A stretch of DNA of 39,781 bases from an uncultured Clostridia bacterium (GTDB taxonomy: Bacteria; Bacillota; Clostridia; Christensenellales; Borkfalkiaceae): contig CANQJJ010000013.1 of the NCBI GenBank assembly GCA_947624215.1, forward strand, positions 1 to 39,781, in the 5' to 3' direction. This document shows, one piece after another, positions 8,702 through 15,966 of this stretch. How positions within the stretch are numbered: the stretch's first letter is position 1; each line of letters opens with the position of its first letter. Under the pieces are notes generated by a model that saw only the letters and a list, made by a program, of their open reading frames with translations, ran no database searches and was not told the DNA's origin. Made by a program: the position numbers and the translations under genes.

Positions 8702-9544
8702 TCAAACCGAGAAAACGGGGAGGACGGCGCCGTGATAGTTCGTCGTGATAAAATCATGCACCTTCTGCGTCTTCAAGGCCGCAAGCAATGCCTTCGTCTT
8801 CTCGCTCTGCTCGCTCCCCTCCCGCACCGCAATGATGTTCGCATATAACTGCGCCGCGTCCCCCGACGCATTCTCAAATGCCAGCGCGTCCGCCGAGTTC
8901 AACCCCGCTTGCAGGGCATAGTTCCCGTTGATGACGGCGATCGTCCCGTCTTCGGATTCCTTGAGCAATTGGCTGACGTTCTCCGCCTGCACCGGTCGCA
9001 CGGAATTCCCGTTGGCCTCGACAATGTCATGCTCGGTCAATGTCTCCTCCGCCGTCGCACCCTCGCGCAGGGTGATGTAGCCCTCGTCCTGCAACACGAA
9101 CAGCGCGCGCGTCATGTTGCTCCCGTCGTTCGGGATGAGGATGGTGCGGCCCGTTTTGACAGACGCGTAATCTTCCTTCGTCACCTTTTTGCCGTACACG
9201 CCGAAGGGCTCATAGTGGATCTTGCCCGCGGAGACCAGATGGGTGCTGTGCTCCTTGTTGAATGTGTTGAGATAGGGCGTGTGCTGGAAGTAATTCGCGT
9301 CCAAACTGCCTTCCTCGAGCGCCGTGTTGGGCAGGATGTAGTCATCGAAGACGCGGATGACGAGTTCGTAACCCTGCGCTTTGAGGTCATCTTTGATCTC
9401 CTCGAGGATCTCGGCATGGGGCGTTTGGCTGGCGCCGACGGTGATGGTGTGCGTTTCGTCATTCTCCCCCCCGCACCCGGCAAAGGCAAAGGCGAGCCCG
9501 CAGGCAAGAACGGCCGAAATGACTGTCAAAGTAACTTTTTTCAT
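8702..9544 (-). CDS. metQ: Methionine ABC transporter substrate-binding lipoprotein
   Basis: 280 residues of the NlpA/MetQ family, the extracellular lipoprotein that captures methionine for the MetNI importer. The N-terminus is a lipoprotein signal: KK, a hydrophobic stretch, then FAGC, with the lipid-bearing Cys near residue 24. The mature part opens TITVGASQTPHAEIL and continues with YFQHTPYL and IPNDGSNMTRAL, all family signatures, to a C-terminal VHDFITTNYHGAVLPVF. Length is normal. It is last in a metN-metI-metQ operon, and its start overlaps the metI stop by 4 nt. Other NlpA members can carry related ligands, but the NIL-domain MetN and the Met-rich leader upstream support methionine. 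Confidence 0.93.
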   Translation of the reverse strand: MKKVTLTVISAVLACGLAFAFAGCGGENDETHTITVGASQTPHAEILEEIKDDLKAQGYELVIRVFDDYILPNTALEEGSLDANYFQHTPYLNTFNKEHSTHLVSAGKIHYEPFGVYGKKVTKEDYASVKTGRTILIPNDGSNMTRALFVLQDEGYITLREGATAEETLTEHDIVEANGNSVRPVQAENVSQLLKESEDGTIAVINGNYALQAGLNSADALAFENASGDAAQLYANIIAVREGSEQSEKTKALLAALKTQKVHDFITTNYHGAVLPVFSV

Positions 9545-10260
9545 GATATATCTCCTTTTGATTTGATTTTTTTATTTTTACTTTTTTCGCTACGGATGCG
9601 CTTATCCGTCTTCTTGGCGAGCACCATGCCCGCCTCTTGCACGATCTGGACGATGACGACCATGAGCGCAACGCACAGCCAGATGACGTCCTGCGCATTG
9701 GAGGGACGGGCCTGCGTGACGGCAATGGAACCAAGCCCCCCCGCCGCAATGGTGCCTGCCATGGCCGAATACCCGAGCACCGTGACCGTGGAAATGACTG
9801 CCCCGACGATGAGCGAAGGTTTGGCCTCTGGCAGGAGCACTTTCCACACGATCTCAAAGGTGCCCGCCCCCATCGAACGCGCGGCCTCGATGACGCCGCT
9901 GTCCACTTCCTTCACCGATGACTCCACCATGCGGGCGATGTAGGGTGCGGCCGCGACGATGAGCATGAAGATCATGGCGGCGTTTCCGATGCTCGTCCCC
10001 ACGATGGCCCGCGAAACGGGGATGAGCGCCACCATGAGAATGATGAAGGGAATGCTGCGGAGGATGTTCACGACGAAACCGACGAGCTTGTTCAGCCAAA
10101 CGACGGGACGGATGCCGCCCTTGTCCGTGACGCAGAGGAGGATCCCGAGCGGCAAGCCGATGAGATAGGCGACGAAGGTCGAGAGGAAAGTGAGATAGAC
10201 CGTCTCCCACACGCCGAGCATGAAGCCCTGCACGCCGAGTTGTTGAAAAAGCCTGCTCAT
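9541..10260 (-). CDS. metI: Methionine ABC transporter permease
   Basis: 239 residues with five hydrophobic segments, the BPD_transp_1 permease fold of MetI. It forms the membrane channel with the MetN ATPase. The N-terminus carries the family pattern GVWETVYLTFLSTFVAYLIG, and the cytoplasmic coupling loop EAARSMGAGTFEIVWKVLLP is intact, with the EAA motif that docks on MetN. It ends with a basic tail (KKTDKRIRSEKSKNKK). The stop overlaps metQ by 4 nt, and the start directly abuts the metN stop, which implies translational coupling. Confidence 0.94.
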   Translation of the reverse strand: MSRLFQQLGVQGFMLGVWETVYLTFLSTFVAYLIGLPLGILLCVTDKGGIRPVVWLNKLVGFVVNILRSIPFIILMVALIPVSRAIVGTSIGNAAMIFMLIVAAAPYIARMVESSVKEVDSGVIEAARSMGAGTFEIVWKVLLPEAKPSLIVGAVISTVTVLGYSAMAGTIAAGGLGSIAVTQARPSNAQDVIWLCVALMVVIVQIVQEAGMVLAKKTDKRIRSEKSKNKKIKSKGDIS

Positions 10261-11250
10261 TCAGATCTCCTCCTTGTATTGCACATGTTTTTCGGACAGA
10301 TATCGCTTGACCGCCGCGGCCTTTTCCTCCTCCGCGGGAAGGGTGATGACCATGTGTCCGAAGGGCATTCCGTCGATGTTTTTGGTGTCGGCGTAGAGAA
10401 TGTTCACGGCGGCTCCGACGTCCATGGCGAGCGCGGAGATGATAGGCATGTCTGAGACTGTGCCGTCAAAAATCAATCTCAGCTTATTTCCGCCGCCCGA
10501 TTTTACCGAGCGGATGAGCTCGGGAATGATGAGCTCGCGCGCGATCTCGGACTTGGGATCGGAGAAGACCTCGGTGACCTTTCCCGTCTCGGCGATGCGG
10601 CTGTCCCCGATGACGGCGACGTCCGTGCAGATGCTCTCCACGACGCGCATTTCATGGGTGATGACGACGATGGTCACGCCGAGCGACGCATTGATCTCTT
10701 TGAGCAGGGCGAGGATGGAGGCCGTGGTGTTGGGGTCGAGCGCGCTCGTTGCCTCGTCGCAGAGCAGGTATTTGGGGTCGGTCGCAAGCGCCCGCGCGAT
10801 GGCCACCCGCTGTTTCTGGCCGCCCGAGAGCTGCGAAGGATAGGCCTTGGCCTTCTCCGAGAGCCCGACGAGCCGAAGGAGTTCGCGGACACGCTCCCCT
10901 CGTTTTTCCTTGTCGAAGCGGGCGATCTCCAGCGGGAACCTGACGTTGTCCTCCACCGTGCGCTGTTCGAGGAGGTTGAAGTTCTGGAAAATCATGCCGA
11001 TGCTCCGCCTTACCTCCAAAAGTCTGCGCTTTTTGACTTTCATGAGATCTTCGCCGTCGATGAGGACCTGCCCCGACGTGGGTTTTTCGAGCAGGTTGAT
11101 ACAGCGCACGAGCGTGCTCTTGCCCGCCCCCGAGAGCCCGATGACGCCGAAGATCGCGCCGTCCGGGATGGTGAGCGTGACATCGGACAGAGCCGCGACA
11201 GGGCCTGCCGGGGAGGGATATTGCTTGGTGAGATGAAGAAGTTGTATCAT
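10261..11250 (-). CDS. metN: Methionine ABC transporter ATP-binding protein with NIL domain
   Basis: 329 residues from ATG 11250, preceded by AAAGGAG. The frame stays open up to 11361, but that stretch is the leader terminator, so the shorter start is chosen; it yields the usual family beginning MIQLLHLTKQYP. The ATPase domain has Walker A (GLSGAGKST), Q-loop (IFQNFNLL), signature LSGGQKQR, Walker B (YLLCDEATSALD) and the switch His (VITHE). About residues 250-329 form the NIL regulatory domain (LRLIFDGTVSDMPIIS), which in MetN binds methionine and causes trans-inhibition. It is the first structural gene of the operon, 71 nt after the attenuator terminator. Confidence 0.94.
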   Translation of the reverse strand: MIQLLHLTKQYPSPAGPVAALSDVTLTIPDGAIFGVIGLSGAGKSTLVRCINLLEKPTSGQVLIDGEDLMKVKKRRLLEVRRSIGMIFQNFNLLEQRTVEDNVRFPLEIARFDKEKRGERVRELLRLVGLSEKAKAYPSQLSGGQKQRVAIARALATDPKYLLCDEATSALDPNTTASILALLKEINASLGVTIVVITHEMRVVESICTDVAVIGDSRIAETGKVTEVFSDPKSEIARELIIPELIRSVKSGGGNKLRLIFDGTVSDMPIISALAMDVGAAVNILYADTKNIDGMPFGHMVITLPAEEEKAAAVKRYLSEKHVQYKEEI

Positions 11251-11320
11251 ATGGCTCCTTTGACATGAACGATCGCACGATCTGCACGGGACAAAGCGGC
11301 AGGGCAGGATGTAAAGACAA

Positions 11321-11352
11321 TAAAAAATCGCCCGGGGAAAAATACCCGAGCG
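11321..11352 (-). terminator. Leader terminator (attenuator) before metN
   Basis: On the minus strand CGCTCGGG pairs with CCCGGGCG (one G-U) around an 8-nt loop, followed by ATTTTTTATT. It lies between the Met-rich leader peptide and metN, so read-through must be allowed for importer expression. Candidate competing pairings upstream are GTTACATTC/GAATGTAAC (11424-11432 with 11380-11388) and GGCTTG/CAAGCC (11401-11406 with 11370-11375). Confidence 0.8.
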
Positions 11353-11380
11353 AAAATGCACATTTTATCGGCTTGCGGCG

Positions 11381-11467
11381 TTACATTCGGACCACGGCAA
11401 CAAGCCCGCGCATTTCTGCCCGGGAATGTAACATTCGCATCATTCGGCTATCTAAAACGATGTTCAT
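11381..11467 (-). CDS. Met-rich leader peptide of the metNIQ operon
   Basis: A 28-codon frame begins at ATG 11467 behind a strong AAGGAG (6-nt spacing) about 20 nt after the predicted transcription start. Six of 28 residues are Met (1, 9, 10, 12, 19, 28), including an MMRM run and a final Met directly before TAA. The stop codon lies in the 3' arm of a 9-bp stem whose 5' arm covers codons 12-15. Position, codon content and the downstream terminator fit a classical leader peptide: slow decoding at Met codons would alter folding and let RNA polymerase reach metN. This is inference; no S-box, SMK or T-box signature was seen in the leader. Confidence 0.72.
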   Translation of the reverse strand: MNIVLDSRMMRMLHSRAEMRGLVAVVRM

Positions 11468-11494
11468 GGCCGTCTCCTTTTGGTTTACGGTGAC

Positions 11495-11524
11495 ATTGTA
11501 TCACAAGACAACTTGGCCTGTCAA
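11495..11524 (-). promoter_or_regulatory. Promoter of the metNIQ operon
   Basis: TTGACA (11524-11519) and TACAAT (11500-11495) on the minus strand with an 18-nt spacer. It drives the leader peptide and then metNIQ. Confidence 0.82.
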
Positions 11525-11691
11525 GCGTTTTCGTGAAAAAATGTAAAAAATGCAAAAAAATTTTTATATTTACATTATATATTCACATGCACGCGCACGC
11601 GCGAGGAAGGGATGCGGGCGGGAGGCGGGATAACTTTGCGGGCGAGGGGGCACATTCGGGGGGATTTTTGAAAAAGAGTGCCTGAAAATGC

Positions 11692-11720
11692 TTGCAATCC
11701 GCACGGGCATTTGATATAAT
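11692..11720 (+). promoter_or_regulatory. Promoter of tRNA-Pro
   Basis: TTGCAA (11692-11697), 17-nt spacer, TATAAT (11715-11720), ending 10 nt before the mature tRNA. The very short leader is typical of a tRNA promoter. Confidence 0.8.
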
Positions 11721-11730
11721 AGAATGCGTT

Positions 11731-11807
11731 CGAGGAGTAGCGCAGTTTGGTAGCGCGCTTGGTTCGGGACCAAGAGGTCGTGGGTTCAAATCCCGTCTCC
11801 TCGACCA
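11731..11807 (+). tRNA. tRNA-Pro (anticodon CGG)
   Basis: 77 nt including encoded CCA. Acceptor CGAGGAG pairs with CTCCTCG; D arm GCGCAGTTTGGTAGCGC; anticodon stem CTTGG/CCAAG around loop TTCGGGA, giving anticodon CGG; T arm with GGTTCAAATCC. All four arms close. It decodes CCG. A T-rich hairpin terminator follows. Confidence 0.96.
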
Positions 11808-11810
11808 CGG

Positions 11811-11873
11811 GCACCATATCTTGTTTGTTTTTGCATGAACGACACAAGATGTGGTGTCTTTCTTTTTGCAGAT
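11811..11873 (+). terminator. Terminator after tRNA-Pro
   Basis: CCATATCTTGT pairs with ACAAGATGTGG (one G-U) across a loop of about 19 nt and is followed by TGTCTTTCTTTTT. Confidence 0.7.
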
Positions 11874-11902
11874 TTTTTTGCAAATTGCGATTTTGCAATT
11901 TT

Positions 11903-11926
11903 TTTGGGTAGTAATTTGGGTAGTAA
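11903..11926. repeat. 12-bp tandem repeat downstream of tRNA-Pro
   Basis: TTTGGGTAGTAA occurs twice back to back, about 100 bp past the tRNA 3' end. tRNA 3' ends are common integrase targets, so this could be a scar of an excised element; no integrase is present here. Confidence 0.45.
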
Positions 11927-11981
11927 AGAGAATTTTAGTTAAGTTTTTGTGTGCGAAGTTTAACTATTTTCTTCGAAAGGA

Positions 11982-12010
11982 TTGACAAAATCGCTAATAT
12001 CGGATATACT
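11982..12010 (+). promoter_or_regulatory. Promoter of the toxin-antitoxin operon
   Basis: TTGACA (11982-11987), 17-nt spacer, TATACT (12005-12010). The region 12002-12026 has an imperfect dyad (GGATATAC...AGATAATATC) overlapping the -10 box, and TAATATC is repeated on both sides. This is where a Phd-type antitoxin would be expected to bind for autorepression. Confidence 0.78.
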
Positions 12011-12038
12011 GTTAGTAGATAATATCAGGAGGTAATTT

Positions 12039-12272
12039 ATGACAGCCGTAACCGCAACCGAACTGCAAAACAATTTCGGAAAATATCTTCAATATGTACA
12101 ATCCGGGAATGAGGTCATTATTCTCCGCAACGGAAAAGAAGTCGCGCGGCTCATTTCCCGCGAACGCACCGTTTCCTTCCTCACCGACGAGCTTGTCGGC
12201 GTTCTCAAAGGAAACTATGACGACAAGGCGCTCCGCGCAGAGAGGGGCTCCAAACATGAAGATCTTGATTGA
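12039..12272 (+). CDS. Phd/YefM-family antitoxin
   Basis: 77 residues behind AGGAGG. The N-terminal half has the Phd/YefM DNA-binding pattern: TATELQNNFGKYLQYV, then NEVIILRNGKEVARLIS. The C-terminal part (FLTDELVGVLKGNYDDKALR) is the usual unstructured toxin-binding tail. It would neutralise the PIN toxin encoded next and repress the promoter just upstream. The reading frame overlaps the toxin start by 17 nt, the standard coupled layout. Confidence 0.9.
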   Translation: MTAVTATELQNNFGKYLQYVQSGNEVIILRNGKEVARLISRERTVSFLTDELVGVLKGNYDDKALRAERGSKHEDLD

Positions 12273-12663
12273 TACGAATGTCATTTTAGACGTTCTCTCC
12301 GACCGCAAACCCTTCTCGGAAGCCGCGCAGAAAGTCTTTAAGCTCTGCGAAGTCAAAAAAATCACGGGTCTTATCTCTGCGCTGTCCGTTCCCAATATCG
12401 TCTACATCCTTCGCAAGGAACTCGACGCGAAACGGGTGCAAGAGATCCTCTCGCAACTCACCCTATTGTTCGACGTCGTGGATCTCAAAGCCGACGATCT
12501 GAAAAAGGCGGCCGCGCTTGGATTTTCCGACTACGAGGACGCGCTCCAAAGCGTCTGCGCCGCACGGATCAAAGCTGACTACATCATCACCCGCAATCTG
12601 AAGGACTTCACCGGTAGCAAAGTGATCGCTTTGAGACCGGAGGAACTGCTTGAAAGAATTTGA
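12256..12663 (+). CDS. PIN-domain toxin (VapC-like ribonuclease)
   Basis: 135 residues from ATG 12256. It opens MKILIDTNVILD, the first acidic motif of PIN nucleases, and carries further conserved acidic positions in FSDYEDALQS and the terminal motif YIITRNLKDF. The size and pattern fit the PIN_3-type toxins paired with Phd antitoxins, which cleave RNA (often tRNA or rRNA) using a metal held by the Asp/Glu cluster. The start lies within the last codons of the antitoxin, so translation is coupled. All key acidic residues look present, so the toxin is probably active. Confidence 0.9.
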   Translation: MKILIDTNVILDVLSDRKPFSEAAQKVFKLCEVKKITGLISALSVPNIVYILRKELDAKRVQEILSQLTLLFDVVDLKADDLKKAAALGFSDYEDALQSVCAARIKADYIITRNLKDFTGSKVIALRPEELLERI

Positions 12664-12678
12664 TCTCTATTCCACGAG

Positions 12679-12705
12679 ATCCCGCCTGCGAGGCGGGATT
12701 TTTTA
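12679..12705 (+). terminator. Terminator of the toxin-antitoxin operon
   Basis: ATCCCGCCT-GCG-AGGCGGGAT followed by TTTTTT. It also lies at the 3' end of the opposing regulator remnant. Confidence 0.87.
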
Positions 12706-13012
12706 TGCCTTTTTCTTGGTGGAGACGTCGACAGGAGTGCCGCTGAGGGCATTCAATGTGATCCAGAATGCCTCTTTGAGGTCGGGACGGAGGGCGTGAT
12801 AACGCCCGAGGATCTCCCGCTCTTCATCGGTGAGTTGCATGGCGCCCGGCATCACCACCGCGCCGAGCTCGTCGGTACGGCCGAGAAGATAGTCAAGCGA
12901 AACATTCAACACATTCGCAAGTTTTATCAAGGTATTTTCATCCGGGAAAGTGCGTCCGCGTTCCCAATCGAAAACGCTGCTATTGGTCGTATCAAGAAGA
13001 TCCGCAAGTCTT
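12703..13012 (-). pseudogene. Remnant of an XRE-family HTH regulator
   Basis: The minus strand encodes RLADLLDTTNSSVFDWERG, then LIKLANVLNVSLDYLLGRTD, which is helices 2-5 of a Cro/C1-type HTH, followed by a C-terminal tail to the stop at 12703. The expected first helix and start codon are missing: an in-frame TAA lies just upstream (FG*RLADLL), and a shifted frame reads GKDL immediately before. A single-base deletion near 13002 would explain both. An ATG at 12930 would give 75 residues but lacks the recognition helix, so the gene is probably inactive. Confidence 0.6.
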
Positions 13013-13116
13013 TACCCGAACCTCTCGGTGGCGACACATTTCCTTAAAGTCCGACGCCGCGCCTAAGTGCGGCGTCGAATGAGGAGAGCCCTGAGAGGGT
13101 TTTTGCATGATTTCTC

Positions 13117-13145
13117 TTGACAATAGTATAATTTCATAGTATAAT
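13117..13145 (+). promoter_or_regulatory. Consensus promoter of the CXXC/ferredoxin/thioredoxin operon
   Basis: TTGACA (13117-13122), 17-nt spacer, TATAAT (13140-13145), a perfect match. A second TATAAT lies inside the spacer (13127-13132). The 5' leader to the first ATG is about 65 nt. Confidence 0.82.
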
Positions 13146-13216
13146 CATGATATTATCAACGCCACGGAATATTATCCACTCGTTGCGGCGGGATAAGATC
13201 AGAAAAGGAGGCAAGT

Positions 13217-14038
13217 ATGGAACAGCGGAATGCACATAAACTGCGCATGTGCTATGCCCTCTTTCTCGGGCTCTTCACCGCCATCATGGGCGTCCTCTAC
13301 ATTGTCTCCGCCGCCGATATCTACTTCTCGGACATGGGTGGCACGGGAGAGGTCTACACCCGTGAGATCGTGGGCCAAAAGCTCTCCCTTCTTCTCATCC
13401 CCTCCCTCGTGTGGATCGCTGCCGTCATCGGCGGATTTGTCCTCTCGGTGCTCTTTCCCCTCCGCGCCTCCCGCAAAAAGCCGTCTGAGGCCGAGGTCCT
13501 CGCAAAGCTCCGCCGCCGCATGCCCGCGGCCGACGGGGAAGAATTTTTTGCCCTGCGCCAAACCTATCGCAGGGCCGAGCGCGTGCGCTTTTTCGTGTGG
13601 TGTGCCTGCGCCGCAGTGTGTCTGCTCGCCGCCGTCATGAGCGCCGTCTACCTCTTCAATACCGCCCACTTCCCCGCGGCGGACATCAACAAAGAGGTGC
13701 TCGCCATGCTCAAAAATATTTTGCCCTACATCGGCGCGGCCCTTCTCGTCTGCTGTGGCGCACTCGTATTCGAGGGCTTCTACGCCCGCACGCAACTTCC
13801 CCGCATGAGGAAGCTACTCACACTCTGGAGGGGTACCATGTCTGAGACTCCCCCCTTCGCAACGCAGCGCGCAGCCATTTCCCGTGTATGCGAGAGCGAG
13901 ACGTTTCTCGTGGGCATCCGCCTTGCCGTGCTCGCGCTCGGCGTGACGCTCTTCGTGCTCGGGCTCTTCAACGGCGGCATCGAAGACGTCTTCCGCAAGG
14001 CCGTTATGATCTGCACCGAGTGCATCGGGCTGGGCTGA
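13217..14038 (+). CDS. Five-helix membrane protein with CD1871A-like CXXC tail
   Basis: 273 residues after AAAAGGAGG. Hydrophobic segments lie at about 13-35, 57-82, 124-146, 167-187 and 232-256. The last segment and tail (VLGLFNGGIEDVFRKAVMIC, then TECIGLG) match the whole pattern of the short clostridial CD1871A family: one helix, then KAxxICxECIGxG. The CXXC is Cys266-Thr-Glu-Cys269. Family members normally are about 40-50 residues and lie next to a membrane ferredoxin and a TlpA-like protein; here the unit is fused to a larger membrane protein and the partners follow 13 nt downstream. A role in membrane thiol or electron transfer is inferred from context. The first 220 residues match nothing I recognise. 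Confidence 0.75.
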   Translation: MEQRNAHKLRMCYALFLGLFTAIMGVLYIVSAADIYFSDMGGTGEVYTREIVGQKLSLLLIPSLVWIAAVIGGFVLSVLFPLRASRKKPSEAEVLAKLRRRMPAADGEEFFALRQTYRRAERVRFFVWCACAAVCLLAAVMSAVYLFNTAHFPAADINKEVLAMLKNILPYIGAALLVCCGALVFEGFYARTQLPRMRKLLTLWRGTMSETPPFATQRAAISRVCESETFLVGIRLAVLALGVTLFVLGLFNGGIEDVFRKAVMICTECIGLG

Positions 14039-14051
14039 GGGAGGTCTGAAC

Positions 14052-15821
14052 ATGAAGAAAGAGAAGCGGACCTTCAAGGAATGGTGGCGGGCGCACAAGC
14101 CGACCAAACGCCGTCTCATCCAGCTCTATGCCGCCCTGCTCGTCAACGCCAACATCAAGGGCTTTTTCAAGGGAAGGATCTACACGGGCGCGAGCAAGAA
14201 TTTCTGCGTGCCCGGGCTCAACTGCTATTCCTGCCCCGGAGCGGTGGGAGCGTGCCCGCTCGGATCTTTGCAAAATGCACTCGCATCCTCGGGCACACGC
14301 GCCCCGTTTTACGTCTTCGGCATCCTCATCCTCTTCGGGCTCTTGCTCGGGAGGACCATTTGCGGCTTCCTGTGCCCCATCGGCCTGTGCCAGGAACTGC
14401 TCTATAAGATCAAGACGCCCAAACTGCGCAAGAGCCGCTTCACGAGGCTTCTCTCCTATCTGAAATACGTCATTCTCGCGGTGTTCGTCGTCGCCATCCC
14501 CCTCGCATACAGTGCACAGATGACGGCCGTGCCCGCGTTCTGCAAGTACATCTGCCCCGCGGGAACGTTCGGCGGCGCGATCTTTCTGCTCTTGCACCCC
14601 GCAAACGCCGACCTCTACGCCATGCTCGGGCCCATCTTCACCTGGAAGTTCTGTCTTCTTGTGGCGATCGCCGTCTTGTGCGTCTTCATCTTCCGCGCCT
14701 TCTGCCGATTCCTCTGTCCGTTGGGCGCCCTCTACGGCTTCTTCAATAAGATCGCCATGCTCGGCGTAAAGCTCGACAAGAACAAGTGCACGGACTGTGG
14801 GCTGTGCGTCTCCCACTGCAAGATGGACATCAAACATGTGGGCGACCACGAGTGCATCAACTGCGGCGAGTGCATGGACGTCTGCCCTGCAAAGGCCATT
14901 TCGTGGAAGGGCTCCAAGCTCTTTGTGCACAAAAATGCCGTTGAGCCGTGTGCGGAGACGGCCTCGCCCCTTCCCCCTCCCTCCGATGAGCGGCCGCTCG
15001 TATTCCCCCTCGCAAAGGAGCAAGCCATGAACGAACAGAACGAACAAAAGCCGCCGTTGTCCGAAGAAAATCCCGCGCACGGGATTCCTGCGCTGACAGA
15101 AAACGAGGCACCCATGTCCGAGAATAAGGCGCTCGAAGAGGCTTCTTCCCGCAAACAGAAAAGGCAACTCGGCCGCAATTTCTGGTTACAGGCGGTCGCC
15201 TGGGGGCTTGCGCTCGTTGTGCTCGCGGGCGCGCTCATCTACTACAATTTCATCTTCCGTGACGACGAGGCCGTCGATACGCCGCCGCCCGTGATCGACC
15301 CCGATACGGGGAACGACGAGGGCCACGGCAACACCGTCGGGACGCTCTGCTACGATTTTTCCCTCGAGACGTACGGGGGTAAAGGCATTTTTACCCTCTC
15401 CGAGCACCGCGGGGAGATCGTCGTCGTCAACTGCTGGTACACGACCTGCACGCCCTGCGTCGCGGAGATGCCCTATCTCAACAAACTCGCCGAGGAATAT
15501 GAGATCACCGTCGTCGCCATCCACAGTGCCCTGCTCACGACAAACCCCGCCACGCGGGAGGGCGTTGAGGCCTGGCTCGCCGACAAGACCGACATCTTCG
15601 ACACGGACCGCGTGTGGAAAGACTATTCCATCACGTTTGCGCAGGACACGGGCAAGGGTCTCAGCACGAGCGACACGTTCGCCAAACTCGGCGGCAAGAA
15701 CCTCTACCCCATGACGCTCCTCATCGATAGGGAGGGAAAGATCCTCTACACGCGGCAGGGGTCCATCACCTATGACGGACTGAAAGCCGAACTGGATAAG
15801 GCGGGCGCAGCATTGCGTTAG
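14052..15821 (+). CDS. Membrane 4Fe-4S ferredoxin fused to TlpA-like thioredoxin
   Basis: 589 residues. The first 290 resemble NapH/YccM membrane ferredoxins: CVPGLNCYSCPG, CGFLCPIGLCQE, FCKYICPAGT and FCRFLCPLGA between membrane helices, then two 4Fe-4S sites, CTDCGLCVSHCKMD and CINCGECMDVCP. A polar linker (about 300-372) leads to another helix (about 376-398) and an extracytoplasmic thioredoxin domain with Cys466-Thr-Pro-Cys469 in NCWYTTCTPCVAEMP. In many Clostridia these are separate neighbouring genes; here they form one chain. A plausible role is moving electrons from cytoplasmic ferredoxin through the membrane to reduce protein disulfides outside. The linker holds TENEAPMSE, nearly identical at DNA level to a site in the antiporter tail at 28180. 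Confidence 0.87.
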   Translation: MKKEKRTFKEWWRAHKPTKRRLIQLYAALLVNANIKGFFKGRIYTGASKNFCVPGLNCYSCPGAVGACPLGSLQNALASSGTRAPFYVFGILILFGLLLGRTICGFLCPIGLCQELLYKIKTPKLRKSRFTRLLSYLKYVILAVFVVAIPLAYSAQMTAVPAFCKYICPAGTFGGAIFLLLHPANADLYAMLGPIFTWKFCLLVAIAVLCVFIFRAFCRFLCPLGALYGFFNKIAMLGVKLDKNKCTDCGLCVSHCKMDIKHVGDHECINCGECMDVCPAKAISWKGSKLFVHKNAVEPCAETASPLPPPSDERPLVFPLAKEQAMNEQNEQKPPLSEENPAHGIPALTENEAPMSENKALEEASSRKQKRQLGRNFWLQAVAWGLALVVLAGALIYYNFIFRDDEAVDTPPPVIDPDTGNDEGHGNTVGTLCYDFSLETYGGKGIFTLSEHRGEIVVVNCWYTTCTPCVAEMPYLNKLAEEYEITVVAIHSALLTTNPATREGVEAWLADKTDIFDTDRVWKDYSITFAQDTGKGLSTSDTFAKLGGKNLYPMTLLIDREGKILYTRQGSITYDGLKAELDKAGAALR

Positions 15822-15894
15822 ATCCTTAGTTGACGTGCGACATGGCACCCATGCCCGCGGGTGCCCCTTCCAAAATAGGAAAAAGAACAAAAAT

Positions 15895-15932
15895 AAATCG
15901 GACACGGCACGGTCGCTGCGTCCGATTTTTTC
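15895..15932. terminator. Bidirectional terminator between convergent operons
   Basis: AAATCGGAC (15895-15903) pairs with GTCCGATTT (15920-15928), with TTTTTTC to the right and TTTATTTTTG on the opposite strand. It ends the redox operon and the ClpP/VirD4-like operon. Confidence 0.82.
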
Positions 15933-15966
15933 TTGCATCCCCGGGGCATGCCTCCCGAGGGCGGGC

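Noticed and set aside
11251..11361. 37-residue N-terminal extension of MetN
   Set aside because: The extension would cover the leader terminator hairpin; ATG 11250 has AAAGGAG and gives the usual MetN beginning.
11260..11490. SAM riboswitch, SMK box or Met T-box before metN
   Set aside because: No S-box core motifs, no SMK pattern and no T-box sequence (GGGUGGNACCGCG-like) were found; the leader instead holds a Met-rich ORF and a terminator.
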